The notes beneath the pieces are model-generated. The model saw nothing but the letters and a program-made list of their open reading frames with translations, had not been told where the DNA came from and did no database searches. Shown here in pieces: positions 24,738 through 33,338 of a stretch of 64,000 nucleotides of DNA. Each line of letters starts with the position of its first letter. Positions within the stretch are counted from its first letter, which is position 1. This DNA is from CALKXV01 sp965228905. GTDB lineage: Bacteria; Pseudomonadota; Alphaproteobacteria; Rhodobacterales; Rhodobacteraceae. The stretch is from NCBI GenBank assembly GCA_965228905.1, contig CBDDII010000003.1, forward strand, positions 2,232,001 through 2,296,000, read 5' to 3'. A program made the position numbers and the translations under genes.

Positions 24738-26561
24738 ATGCATGCATCAGACCCCAAGATAAGCCCGGATCCGCCCGAAATTCGTCGATTGGACGACGGC
24801 GCGATCAACCGTATCGCGGCGGGTGAAGTGGTGGAACGGCCTGCATCGGCAGTCAAGGAACTGGTGGAAAACGCCATTGATGCGGGGGCCAGCCGGATCA
24901 CCGTGACGGTGGCCAACGGTGGCAAGCGCCTGATCCGGGTCGAGGATGATGGCTGCGGCATTCCGGCAGAACAGCTTCCGCTGGCGCTGTCGCGTCACGC
25001 GACGTCGAAGATCGACGGCAGCGATCTGTTGAACATCCACACCTTCGGGTTCCGGGGCGAGGCGCTCGCCTCCCTGGCCGCCGTGGGGCGGCTGACGGTG
25101 ACGTCGCGGCCAAAGGGGGCGGAGGCGGCGATGCTGGAAGCCTCGGGCGGGGCGGTCGGCCTTGTGCGTCCTTCTGCGGGCAAGCCCGGCACGGTGATCG
25201 AGCTGCGCGACCTGTTCTATGCCACACCCGCGCGGCTGAAGTTCCTGCGCACCGAACGGGGCGAAATGCAGGCGGTGACGGACGTGGTGAAACGGCTGGC
25301 GATGGCCGAGCCTTTCGTCGGTTTCACCCTTGTCGACCAGACCGAGGCACCGCGCACGATCTTTACCGCGCACGGCGAAACCGGCGGCCCGGAAGAGGCG
25401 CTGGCCGGGCGGCTGCGCTCTATCCTCGGCAAGGATTTCATCGAGAATGCCATCGCGATTGATGCCGAACGCGAGGGGCTGCACCTGACCGGATTCGCCG
25501 CCCTGCCAACCTATTCGCGCGGCTCGGCGGTGCATCAGTATCTGTTCGTCAATGGCCGGCCTGTGCGCGACAAGCTGCTCTTGGGGGCATTGCGGGCGGC
25601 CTATCGCGATGTCCTGAGCCGTGACCGGCACCCGGCGGCGGCGCTGTTCATCGACTGCGATCCGGTGCTGGTGGACGTGAATGTCCATCCCGCGAAATCC
25701 GAGGTGCGGTTTCGCGAACCGGGCGTGGCGCGGGGGCTGATCGTTTCGGGCTTGCGCCATGCGCTGGCCGAAGAGGGGCACCGGGCGTCCACGACCGTGG
25801 CGGGCGAGACGCTCGGGGCGTTTCGCGCCCAGCCGGTCGAACCGCGCGTCTATCAGATGGATCGGCCCAGCCGAGGGCAAGGGCCCATTTTCTTTGAAGA
25901 AAATGTCCCAGAAAATGCGCATTTTCTGGCCCCTGACAGCGCATCGGCGCGGGTGGAGACGGAACTCCAGCCCGAGTTGCAGGAGCGTCCCCTGGGGGCG
26001 GCGCGGGCGCAGTTGCATGAGAATTTCATCGTTGCGCAGACGAAAGACGGAATGGTGCTGGTCGATGCCCATGCCGCGCACGAGCGGCTGGTCTATGAAC
26101 GGTTGAAGACCCAGATGGGCGAGAATGGCGTGGCCCGTCAGGCGCTTCTTGTGCCCGAGATCGTGGAACTGGGGGATGACGCCGAAAGGGTGCTGGCCCA
26201 TGCCGGTGATCTGGACGCTTTTGGCCTCGTGATCGAGGCCTTCGGCAAGGGTACTATCGCCGTGCGGGAAACCCCGGCGATCCTGGGGCAGGTGGATGCC
26301 GCTTCGCTTATCAAGGACCTGGCGGATGAAATCGCCGACCTTGGCACGACCGCGACATTGAAATCGCGGATCGACGCGATCCTGAGCCGGGTGGCCTGTC
26401 ATGGCTCGGTCCGGACGGGGCGGCGGATGGGGGCCGACGAGATGAATGCCTTGTTGCGGGAGATGGAGGCGACGCCCTTGTCTGGCCAATGCAATCATGG
26501 GCGGCCGACTTATGTGGAGTTGAAACTCCATGATATCGAAAGGCTTTTCGGGCGGCGATGA
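24738..26561 (+). CDS. mutL: DNA mismatch repair endonuclease MutL
   Basis: 607 residues. GHKL ATPase motifs: KELVENAIDAGAS, VEDDGCGI and FGFRGEAL. The C-terminal dimerisation half contains DAHAAHERLVYERL near residue 441, close to the DQHAx2Ex4E endonuclease motif, and CNHGRP near the end, so this is the nicking type of MutL. It works with MutS (not in the window). Residues about 383-398 in the flexible linker are encoded by two palindromes. rmuC starts within its last codons. Confidence 0.97.
   Translation: MHASDPKISPDPPEIRRLDDGAINRIAAGEVVERPASAVKELVENAIDAGASRITVTVANGGKRLIRVEDDGCGIPAEQLPLALSRHATSKIDGSDLLNIHTFGFRGEALASLAAVGRLTVTSRPKGAEAAMLEASGGAVGLVRPSAGKPGTVIELRDLFYATPARLKFLRTERGEMQAVTDVVKRLAMAEPFVGFTLVDQTEAPRTIFTAHGETGGPEEALAGRLRSILGKDFIENAIAIDAEREGLHLTGFAALPTYSRGSAVHQYLFVNGRPVRDKLLLGALRAAYRDVLSRDRHPAAALFIDCDPVLVDVNVHPAKSEVRFREPGVARGLIVSGLRHALAEEGHRASTTVAGETLGAFRAQPVEPRVYQMDRPSRGQGPIFFEENVPENAHFLAPDSASARVETELQPELQERPLGAARAQLHENFIVAQTKDGMVLVDAHAAHERLVYERLKTQMGENGVARQALLVPEIVELGDDAERVLAHAGDLDAFGLVIEAFGKGTIAVRETPAILGQVDAASLIKDLADEIADLGTTATLKSRIDAILSRVACHGSVRTGRRMGADEMNALLREMEATPLSGQCNHGRPTYVELKLHDIERLFGRR
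25886..25929. repeat. Two in-frame palindromes in the MutL linker
   Basis: Dyad 1 at 25886-25905 (stem CATTTTCTT, 2-nt centre) and dyad 2 at 25908-25929 (half CCAGAAAATGC, perfect 22-bp palindrome). Both have the same TTTTC/GAAAA composition as palindromes in intergenic regions of this window. They encode FFEENVPENAHFLA in the linker between the ATPase and dimerisation domains. Confidence 0.8.
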
Positions 26562-27721
26562 TCCAGGTTGGCGAAATGGTGATCGACCTTGGGGATCCGG
26601 TCGTGCAGTTGATCCTGGCGGGCGCGGTCGTCTCGGCGCTGGTGCTGATCCTGTTACTGATGGCGGTGCGGCGGGCCGGGCGGTCGGCCGAAATGATGGC
26701 GCCGCTGGTGCGTGACATGGGGCTTTTGGGCCAGCGGGTGGAAAGCCTGTCGGACGGCCAGAGCCAGCTTGCGGGCGGATTGACACAGGTCAGCGAGGCG
26801 CAGGCGGCAAGCCAGGCCAATATGCTGAAGCTGATGGAGCAGCGGCTGGCGGATGTCTCGAACAAGATGAACGAGAACCTGCAAGGTACCTCGACCCGCA
26901 CGGCGAGGTCCTTGGGCGAGTTGCAGCAGCGCCTGGAAGCCATCGACAAGGCGCAGGACAATATCACGAAGCTGTCGGGCGATGTGCTGAGCCTTCAGGA
27001 CATTCTGTCGAACAAACAGACCCGGGGCGCCTTTGGCGAGATCCAGTTAAAAGACATTGTTTCCAAGGCCTTGCCATCGGATTCCTATGCTTGGCAGGCC
27101 ACCCTGTCGAACGGCAAGCGAGCCGATTGCCTGGTCCACCTGCCCAACCCGCCGGGGCCGATCGCGATTGATGCGAAGTTCCCGCTTGAGGCCTATGAGG
27201 CATTGGTCGAAGCCGATAGCGACGACGCCCGCAAGCGGGCGTTGACCGGTCTCAGACAGGCCGTCAAACTGCACATCAAGGCGATCGCCGAGAAGTACAT
27301 CATCGAAGGCGAAACGGCGGACGGCGCTCTGATGTTTCTGCCGTCCGAAGCAATCTATGCCGAGTTGCACGCACGCCTGCCCGAAGTGGTGCGCGAAGGC
27401 TTTGCGGCGCGGGTCTGGATCGTGTCGCCGACGACCTGCATGGCGACGCTGAACACGATGCGGGCGATCCTGAAGGATGCGCGGATGCGCGAGCAGGCGG
27501 GTGCGATCCGCAAGGCGCTGGCGCAACTTCATCGGGACGTGGAACTGGTGGTCGAACGGTCGGCCAAGCTGGAAACCCATTTCGACCAGGCGCGACGGGA
27601 TGTCGAAGGGATCAGCACGGCGGCGGAGCGGGCCGGTAAACGCGCGGCACGGCTGGATAATTTCGATTTCGAGGAACTCGCGCCGGAAGAATCCTCGGTC
27701 GTGCGCCTGACGCCGAAGTGA
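26558..27721 (+). CDS. rmuC: DNA recombination protein RmuC homologue
   Basis: 387 residues, shorter than E. coli RmuC. An N-terminal TM helix (VQLILAGAVVSALVLILLLM) is followed by a coiled coil, then the nuclease-like core with QTRGAFGEIQLKDIV, AIDAKFPLEAYEAL and FLPSEAIYAELHA, the conserved RmuC signatures. It limits DNA inversions or handles recombination intermediates at the inner membrane. Coupled to mutL by a 4-bp overlap. Confidence 0.93.
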   Translation: MIQVGEMVIDLGDPVVQLILAGAVVSALVLILLLMAVRRAGRSAEMMAPLVRDMGLLGQRVESLSDGQSQLAGGLTQVSEAQAASQANMLKLMEQRLADVSNKMNENLQGTSTRTARSLGELQQRLEAIDKAQDNITKLSGDVLSLQDILSNKQTRGAFGEIQLKDIVSKALPSDSYAWQATLSNGKRADCLVHLPNPPGPIAIDAKFPLEAYEALVEADSDDARKRALTGLRQAVKLHIKAIAEKYIIEGETADGALMFLPSEAIYAELHARLPEVVREGFAARVWIVSPTTCMATLNTMRAILKDARMREQAGAIRKALAQLHRDVELVVERSAKLETHFDQARRDVEGISTAAERAGKRAARLDNFDFEELAPEESSVVRLTPK

Positions 27722-28035
27722 GCACATTGGCGGGCGTGTTCGGCGCGGCGCACGCTGCGGTAACATGCCGGTCACATTTCAAAAGTTAATGCGGGAAAAC
27801 GGGGCGAAATCACCGGAATCGCAACGTCGGTATTACGTCGGTATTACGTCGGTATCGCATCGGTATTACGTCGGTGGATGGGTCGGTATGCGGAAATGCA
27901 ATCCTCTGGGCGGCAGGCGGTGTTAACCGTCGTAAATGAAATTTTGATGGTTGCAGGTGGACCATCAAGGCCCACCCGCTGAACCCGCCCCGGCCTGTTC
28001 GCGCGCCCGAGCGGGTGTCTGGTCGTTCCGTGTCG
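27722..28035. other. Gap between rmuC and bfr with 11-bp tandem repeats
   Basis: 314 bp with no credible gene on either strand, lying between convergent 3' ends. It holds the 11-bp repeat array described separately and a hairpin with stem TTGATGGT near 27944-27968. Nothing else recognised. Confidence 0.6.
27824..27878. repeat. 11-bp tandem repeat, five units
   Basis: Units ACGTCGGTATT (twice exact at 27824-27834 and 27835-27845), ACGTCGGTATC, GCATCGGTATT and ACGTCGGTGGA, with a degenerate sixth (GTCGGTAT at 27882-27889). The period is close to one DNA turn, so the repeats face one side of the helix. The array lies between convergent genes and has no promoter context. Confidence 0.9.
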
Positions 28036-28527
28036 TCAGGCCGCGCCGCCTTCCTCCGCGCCGAGCGAAACGAGCTTGGCGCTATAGGCAGGCTCCCCAA
28101 TCCGGTCGATCAGGTCGAGTTGCAGTTCCAGCCAGGACTTGTGGCCTTCTTCTTCGAGCGCGATTTCCTCGAAGAGTTTCCGCGATCCAAGATCGCCTTC
28201 CACGTCGGCTTCCTTGGCGGATTGGACATAGAACTTCAGCGCGTCTTTTTCGTCTGCAAGGTCGGACTGGAACATCTCGACCAGCGACTTGGCCCGCTTC
28301 GGGGTGGCGGCAAAGGCCACTTCGGGATCGCCGCCAAGGAACAGGATGCGTTCCATGAAGCGGTCCGAGTGAGTAATCTCTTCGGCCTGTTCATTGCGCA
28401 TCTGGGCAGCCAGCTTGTCCAGCCCCCAATCGGTCAGAACATGGGCATGAAGCTGGTACTGGTGCGCCGCCGTCATCTCCATCTGGAGCGCCTTGTTCAG
28501 GTTGGCGAGTGTCTTGGCATTCGACAT
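28036..28527 (-). CDS. Bacterioferritin-like protein lacking the heme methionine
   Basis: 163 residues. The di-iron ferroxidase ligands are conserved: E17, E50, H53 (EEITH), the LADEKD glutamate, and EEEGHKSW supplying Glu and His. In bacterioferritin the residue after the second Glu is the heme-ligating methionine (EMKH); here it is isoleucine (I51), so heme binding by that ligand is not expected. Likely an iron-storage or Dps-like ferroxidase. It follows the metallo-hydrolase gene 28 bp downstream in the same direction. Confidence 0.85.
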   Translation of the reverse strand: MSNAKTLANLNKALQMEMTAAHQYQLHAHVLTDWGLDKLAAQMRNEQAEEITHSDRFMERILFLGGDPEVAFAATPKRAKSLVEMFQSDLADEKDALKFYVQSAKEADVEGDLGSRKLFEEIALEEEGHKSWLELQLDLIDRIGEPAYSAKLVSLGAEEGGAA

Positions 28528-28555
28528 TGGATTTCTTTCTTGTCTTTGACTGATT

Positions 28556-29440
28556 TCAAAGCCCGTTGACGGGCACTTTCAGCATGGGGTTTCCGTCCTT
28601 GTCCTTCGGGACTTCGCCTGCGCGCATGTTGACCTGCAGGGACGGGATGATGAGCTTCGGCATGTCGAGTTGGGCGTCACGCTCGGTGCGGAACTTGACG
28701 AATTCCTCTTTCGTCTTGCCGCCGCCGACGTGGATGTTGTGCTCTTTTTCCTCGCCCACGGTGGTTTCCCACTGGATGTCGCGGCCATTGGGGCCGTAGT
28801 CGTGGCACATGAAGAGCCGCATGTCGTCGGGCAGGGCCAGCACCTTCTGGATCGAGTCATAGAGCGTACCCGCATCGCCGCCGGGGAAGTCGGCACGGGC
28901 CGAGCCGCCGTCGGGCATGAAGAGCGTGTCGCCGACAAAGGCGGCATTGCCCATCACATGGACCATGCAGGCGGGTGTGTGACCCGGCGTATAGAGGGCC
29001 ACGGCCTGCATCGTGCCGATCATATAGGTGTCGCCGTCCTCGAACAGTTGGTCGAATTGAGAGCCATCGCGCTGAAACTCGGTGCCTTCGTTGAAGACCT
29101 TGCCGAAGGTGTCCTGCACGACCATGATTTTCGAGCCGATCCCGATCTTGCCACCCAGTTTCTGCTGGATGTAGGGGGCCGCCGACAGGTGGTCGGCGTG
29201 GACGTGGGTCTCGATGATCCATTCAAGGCTCAGGCCCTGGGTTTCGACCTGGCGGATCAACTCGTCGGCATGATCGTAGGTGATGCGCCCGGCGGCATAG
29301 TCGATGTCCATGACGCTGTCGATGATGGCGCAGGCGTTGGAGCCCGGGTCTTTCACGATATAGCTGATCGTGTTCGTCGCCTCGTCGAAAAAGGCCTGAA
29401 CCTCGGGTTTGACGTCCATGTCGATCGGATAGGCGGTCAT
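28556..29440 (-). CDS. Metallo-beta-lactamase-fold hydrolase, persulfide-dioxygenase-like
   Basis: 294 residues. The metal site ETHVHADHLSAAPY and the second cluster YTPGHTPACMVH, FVGDTLFMPD and CHDY follow the ETHE1/Blh subfamily, which oxidises glutathione persulfide or acts with sulfide-responsive BigR. The pairing with bfr suggests iron or sulfur handling, but this is inference. Strong AGGAGG Shine-Dalgarno before the ATG at 29440. Confidence 0.88.
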   Translation of the reverse strand: MTAYPIDMDVKPEVQAFFDEATNTISYIVKDPGSNACAIIDSVMDIDYAAGRITYDHADELIRQVETQGLSLEWIIETHVHADHLSAAPYIQQKLGGKIGIGSKIMVVQDTFGKVFNEGTEFQRDGSQFDQLFEDGDTYMIGTMQAVALYTPGHTPACMVHVMGNAAFVGDTLFMPDGGSARADFPGGDAGTLYDSIQKVLALPDDMRLFMCHDYGPNGRDIQWETTVGEEKEHNIHVGGGKTKEEFVKFRTERDAQLDMPKLIIPSLQVNMRAGEVPKDKDGNPMLKVPVNGL

Positions 29441-29535
29441 CTTTCAAGTCCTCCTATTGTGGTGGCGGTCGCCGGGACCGTCACGGGGTCAGCGTAGCGT
29501 TCCTTTTGGCGTCTCGCCAGTGTCTTGGGGCGGTG

Positions 29536-29775
29536 TCATTCGCTGCCCCGTTTCAGCCGGGCGGCGCGTCCGCCCCGGCGACCGGGCAGAAGCGATTTGC
29601 GGTCAGGCAGATCCGCCATCACGGCGCGGCGGGCTGCGGGCGACAGCCGACCCCATGCGGCGATTTCGTCGCGGGTGCGGTGGCAGCCGATGCAGATTTC
29701 GGCCTCGGCGTGGATCACGCAGATCTTGACGCAGGGGCTTTCGATTTCGTCGCGGGACCAGATGTCGTCGTTCAT
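29536..29775 (-). CDS. DUF1289 domain protein
   Basis: 79 residues. The motif ESPCVKICVIHAEAEICIGCHRTRDEIAAWGRLS has four cysteines in the pattern CxxxC...CxGCxRT that defines DUF1289, probably a metal or Fe-S site. The C-terminus is Arg/Lys-rich. It overlaps ruvX by 4 bp and is the third gene of the ccmI-ruvX unit. Confidence 0.92.
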   Translation of the reverse strand: MNDDIWSRDEIESPCVKICVIHAEAEICIGCHRTRDEIAAWGRLSPAARRAVMADLPDRKSLLPGRRGGRAARLKRGSE

Positions 29776-30245
29776 GCGGCCCCCAGGTAGGCAAGGCGGT
29801 CGAGCGCGCCTTGCAGGATGTAGGAGGCGGCGACGTGGTCGATCACCTCGGACCGGCGACGACGTGAGGTGTCGGCCTCTAACAACGCGCGTTCGGCGGC
29901 GACGGTGGACAGGCGTTCGTCCCAGAAACCGATCGGCAGGTCAGTGCGGGTTTCGAGGTTCTTCGCAAAGGCGCGGGTGGCCTGGCAGCGGGGGCCTTCG
30001 GTGCCGTCCATGTTGAGCGGCAACCCAAGGACAAGGCCCGCGATGCCGCGTGCGTCGCAGATCGCCAGAAGCGCGGTGGCGTCGACGCCGAATTTCTTGC
30101 GCCGGATGGTTTCGAGGGGTGTTGCGACCGAGCGCAGCCCGTCAGAGACGGCGACGCCGATGGTCACCGTGCCCAGGTCCAGCCCGGCCAGGGCGCCGGA
30201 GCGTGGCAGGGCGGCGGCAAAATCTTCGATCCGGTCGAAACTCAT
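29772..30245 (-). CDS. ruvX: Putative pre-16S rRNA nuclease / Holliday-junction resolvase, YqgF type
   Basis: 157 residues from MSFDRIEDFAAALP, overlapping the ccmI stop by 4 bp. RNase H-fold motifs: LAGLDLGTVTIGVAVSD, GLVLGLPLNMDGTEGPRCQ and DERLSTVAAERALLE, with the acidic triad characteristic of YqgF. It matures rRNA and was once assigned as a Holliday resolvase. The start at 30245 is chosen over the upstream extension because the fold begins there. Confidence 0.93.
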   Translation of the reverse strand: MSFDRIEDFAAALPRSGALAGLDLGTVTIGVAVSDGLRSVATPLETIRRKKFGVDATALLAICDARGIAGLVLGLPLNMDGTEGPRCQATRAFAKNLETRTDLPIGFWDERLSTVAAERALLEADTSRRRRSEVIDHVAASYILQGALDRLAYLGAA

Positions 30246-31462
30246 TGGTCCAGACCCGTTTCCGCGCCGAGGGTGTCGAGGATCAGCATGGCATCTTCGC
30301 TTTCGCCCCAGATGTCGCGGGCTTCGGAATAGATCGCACGGGCGCGGTCGGTGTCGCCCAGCACCATCAGGGCGCGGACCAGTTGCGCCCAATCCTCGGG
30401 CGGGCCGCCGTCTTCGGCAAGCCGGGCGGCAAGGCCTTCGACCATGCCTTCGATCATGGCTTGCCGGTCGGCATCGCTCATATCCGCTGCCGCCGCGATG
30501 TCGTCCTGATCGGGGCCGCGCACCGGGGGCGGCGTGTAGTTCACGCCCGCCGCTGCGGCCAGTGCCGTGATGTCGGCCCGGATATAGGGCGACCAGGGCG
30601 CATCGGGCGGGCTTTCTTCCAACAGGCGGCGCCAGACCGGGAAGGCGAGATCCGGGCGCTGGCTTTGGATGTAGAGCAGGCCGAGGTAATAGCGGCCCTG
30701 CTCGTGCGACGGTGCCAGGGACAGCAGGCGGCGGAGGTATCCTTCGGCCTCGGGCGAGATATAGCCGCCTGCGGAAAAGGCCATCAGTTCGACGGCGCGG
30801 GCAAGATCACTGGGCGCGGCGCGGTCGCCCTTGGTGGCGATCAGCCGTTCCTGGGCCTTGCGGGCGGCGGTGAAATTGCCAAGGCGGGCTTCATTCCGGG
30901 CCAGAAGGATCAGGCCGGGGATGTCGTCGGGGCGTTCGGCGAGGGCCGTGCGGAGTTGTTCCATCAGGTTCAGGAACTCGGGGTCGATGTCGTCGGGTTG
31001 CGGCAGGGACGGGGCGGCGACGTTTTCCGCCTCGTCCTGCGAGGGGCGGTTGGCGTTGGCTTCGGCGATGGCGGCCAGGCGCGGCTCCATCGGCATGTCG
31101 CGGTAGCCGGGGGCGCCGATCCACGTGTAAAGTGCGGCACTGCCGAACAACAGTACGACCGGCACGAGAACCATGGCGATCCCCTGTCCGCCGTCCTTGG
31201 CCCCTTGCGAGGCCGCGAGGCGCTTGTCGGCGTCAAGCAACCGGCGCGAGACCTCGATGCGCACCGTTTCGGCCTCTTCTTCGGAGAGAACGCCACGGGC
31301 AAGGTCGCGGTCGACCTCTTCCAACTGGTCGCGGTAGACCGACATGTCGGATTCGGCGCCCGTCATCGCCTCGCGCGAACCGCGCGTGAGACCAATGAGC
31401 AGGGTGGCGGAAATCACGAGCGCCAGAAGCGCGGAGAGGATCCAGAACATCATGGACCACAT
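30242..31462 (-). CDS. ccmI: Cytochrome c biogenesis protein CcmI
   Basis: 406 residues. Two N-terminal TM helices (MMFWILSALLALVISATLL and a second after about 80 residues, IAMVLVPVVLLFGSAALYTW) flank a cytoplasmic loop with a leucine-rich dimer-like helix; the periplasmic tail carries TPR units (TAARKAQERLIATKGDRAAPS, SHEQGRYYLGLLYIQSQ). It chaperones apocytochrome c for heme attachment. ATGs at 31462, 31453 and 31450 are all possible starts. Confidence 0.9.
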   Translation of the reverse strand: MWSMMFWILSALLALVISATLLIGLTRGSREAMTGAESDMSVYRDQLEEVDRDLARGVLSEEEAETVRIEVSRRLLDADKRLAASQGAKDGGQGIAMVLVPVVLLFGSAALYTWIGAPGYRDMPMEPRLAAIAEANANRPSQDEAENVAAPSLPQPDDIDPEFLNLMEQLRTALAERPDDIPGLILLARNEARLGNFTAARKAQERLIATKGDRAAPSDLARAVELMAFSAGGYISPEAEGYLRRLLSLAPSHEQGRYYLGLLYIQSQRPDLAFPVWRRLLEESPPDAPWSPYIRADITALAAAAGVNYTPPPVRGPDQDDIAAAADMSDADRQAMIEGMVEGLAARLAEDGGPPEDWAQLVRALMVLGDTDRARAIYSEARDIWGESEDAMLILDTLGAETGLDQ

Positions 31463-31527
31463 CTAATCCCGTGGCGCGACGACGAAAAGAGCCTTGGGCC
31501 GGTCATGGTGTCGCTATTCCGCCCTGT

Positions 31528-31595
31528 CCTGCCGCTTGTCGGCAGGTGCAAAATCGGAAAACCTAGGAGGTAGGATCAGCGCCGGTTGGACCGGC
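31528..31595 (+). promoter_or_regulatory. soxB leader with two hairpins
   Basis: Hairpin 31528-31546 (stem CCTGCCG, loop CTTGT) and hairpin 31581-31595 (stem GCCGGT, loop TGG) sit in the 5' region of soxB, the second ending 18 bp before the ATG. No known riboswitch fold (glycine included) could be recognised. Confidence 0.35.
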
Positions 31596-31613
31596 AAAAG
31601 AGGTGAGAGCATC

Positions 31614-32858
31614 ATGGGCCGATATTCCGTCTTTGCCGTTGCCCGCGAGGCATTCCGCGACCACCAGGGCTGGACCCGCGCCTGGGGCAATCCCGAGCCG
31701 AAAAAGCGGTACGATGCGATCATTATCGGGGCCGGCGGTCACGGGCTGGCCACGGCCTATTACCTTGGGAAGAACCACGGGGTGAAAAACGTCGCCATCC
31801 TTGACAAAGGCTGGCTGGGCGGCGGGAACACGGGGCGGAACACGACGATCATCCGGTCGAACTATCTGCAGGATCCGTCGGCGGCGATCTATGAAAAGGC
31901 GCGGGGGCTTTACGAGACGCTGAGCCAGGATCTGAATTACAACGTCATGTTTTCCCCGCGCGGCGTGATGATGCTGGCCCAGACGGAGCATGAGATCCGG
32001 GGCTACAAGCGCACCGCCTATGCCAATGCCTTGCAGGGGGTGGCGACGGAGTTCATCAGCCCCGAACGGGTGAAAGAGCTGTGCCCGATCATGGAAATCC
32101 GGGGGCCGCGTTACCCGGTGCTGGGCGCGCTCTGGCAGCCGAGGGGCGGCACGGCGCGGCACGATGCGGTGGCCTGGGGCTATGCCCGGAAATGCTCGGA
32201 AATGGGCATGGACGTGATCCAGAAGTGCGAGGTGACGGGGATCCGCTCGGAAGGGGGCAAGGTCACCGGGGTGTCGACGACGCGGGGCGATATTGCCTGT
32301 GACAAGCTGGGGATCGTGGTCGCGGGCCATTCGGGGCATGTGGCCGATATGGCCGGGTTCCGCCTGCCGATTGAAAGCGTTGCGCTTCAGGCGATGGTGT
32401 CGGAACCGATCAAGCCCTGCATGGACGTGGTGGTCATGGCCAACACGGTACATGGCTATATGAGCCAGTCGGACAAGGGCGAAATGGTGATCGGCGGCGG
32501 TGCGGACGGGTTCAACAACTATACGCAGCGCGGCTCGTTCCATCATATCGAAGAGACCGTGCGCGCGCTGGTCGAGACCTTTCCGATGATTTCGCGCCTG
32601 AAGATGCTGCGCCAATGGGGCGGGATCGTGGACATGACCGGAGACCGTTCGCCCATCCTGTCGAAAACGCCGCTGAATGGATGTTTCATCAACTGCGGCT
32701 GGGGGACGGGGGGCTTCAAGGCGATCCCGGGGTCCGGCTGGGGCTTTGCGGAGCTGATGGCGAAGGGGGAGAGCCCGCTGACGGCAGAGTTCGGGTTGGA
32801 CCGGTTCCGGGAGGGGCGGTTCGTGGATGAGAGCGTTGCTGCGGGGGTGGCGCACTAA
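31614..32858 (+). CDS. soxB: Sarcosine oxidase, beta subunit
   Basis: 414 residues. The Rossmann FAD motif is AIIIGAGGHGLATAYYLGK (residues 36-52). H183 in TARHDAVAWGY matches the histidine that carries covalent FMN in heterotetrameric sarcosine oxidase. It oxidatively demethylates sarcosine to glycine, working with SoxD, SoxA and SoxG. The start follows AGGTGAG. Unusually, soxD begins 2 kb further on rather than immediately after. Confidence 0.97.
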   Translation: MGRYSVFAVAREAFRDHQGWTRAWGNPEPKKRYDAIIIGAGGHGLATAYYLGKNHGVKNVAILDKGWLGGGNTGRNTTIIRSNYLQDPSAAIYEKARGLYETLSQDLNYNVMFSPRGVMMLAQTEHEIRGYKRTAYANALQGVATEFISPERVKELCPIMEIRGPRYPVLGALWQPRGGTARHDAVAWGYARKCSEMGMDVIQKCEVTGIRSEGGKVTGVSTTRGDIACDKLGIVVAGHSGHVADMAGFRLPIESVALQAMVSEPIKPCMDVVVMANTVHGYMSQSDKGEMVIGGGADGFNNYTQRGSFHHIEETVRALVETFPMISRLKMLRQWGGIVDMTGDRSPILSKTPLNGCFINCGWGTGGFKAIPGSGWGFAELMAKGESPLTAEFGLDRFREGRFVDESVAAGVAH

Positions 32859-33139
32859 TGCCAGTCTTCTTCATTCTCCGCGAGCGCGAAAAGCTCTTCT
32901 TGGAATTCGCCGATATCCTGCCGCACTTCCATTTCGGCCCTGTGAATATCTCGAAACTCTTCGCGACAGCGCTGATAGTAATCCGCGAGTTCATCCTTAA
33001 GTTCATCCACTCTCTGAAGCATCTGACCAACCGAGATCATTTTCGCTTCCTTCGACCTTGTGTTGATCGCGAGTTCGATATGCTTCGCCGAAAGCTCGCG
33101 GAGTTCCATTTCGAGATAGCGAGTGTAGTTATTGCCCAT
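32855..33139 (-). CDS. Low-GC coiled-coil protein, unknown function
   Basis: 94 residues from MGNNYTRYLEMELRELSAKH; an alternative longer frame starts at 33235 with a CPDC motif. The sequence is charged and helical (QRVDELKDELADYYQRCREEFRDIHRAEMEV), a predicted coiled coil with no membrane segment. AT-richer than the flanking sox genes and antisense to them. The stop overlaps the soxB stop by 4 bp. No family recognised; it may be a recent acquisition. Confidence 0.5.
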   Translation of the reverse strand: MGNNYTRYLEMELRELSAKHIELAINTRSKEAKMISVGQMLQRVDELKDELADYYQRCREEFRDIHRAEMEVRQDIGEFQEELFALAENEEDWH

Positions 33140-33338
33140 TTTGCACTGCGTCCTGTTTTGTTTTTGGTATGTTCTCTCTTTGGTCCACTCCGAACCTACG
33201 AGCACAAAGCCAGGAAAGCAATCTGGACAAGTCATGTATAATACGTGGAAAGCGCAAAAACTCCAATATGATGGGCACTGTGTGTCGAGAGGCGCAGCAT
33301 ATTGTGAGTTGTGTGGCGGATTAAATTTTGCCGCTGAT
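33140..33338. other. Low-GC segment with possible gene remnants
   Basis: About 200 bp, AT-rich for this genome. On the plus strand from 33237 a short stretch encodes YCELCGG, a CxxC arrangement like the start of HNH nucleases, but no complete gene follows. On the minus strand the upstream part of the coiled-coil ORF encodes CPDC. I see only fragments here. Confidence 0.35.

Noticed and set aside
24747..26786. Long minus-strand frame antisense to mutL
   Set aside because: mutL has unmistakable motifs in the other strand; the antisense frame is Arg/Pro-rich and shows no domain.
27824..27889. CRISPR array
   Set aside because: The repeats are 11 bp and contiguous, without spacers.
31528..31595. 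Glycine riboswitch in the soxB leader
   Set aside because: Only two short hairpins are visible and none of the conserved glycine-aptamer core could be found.
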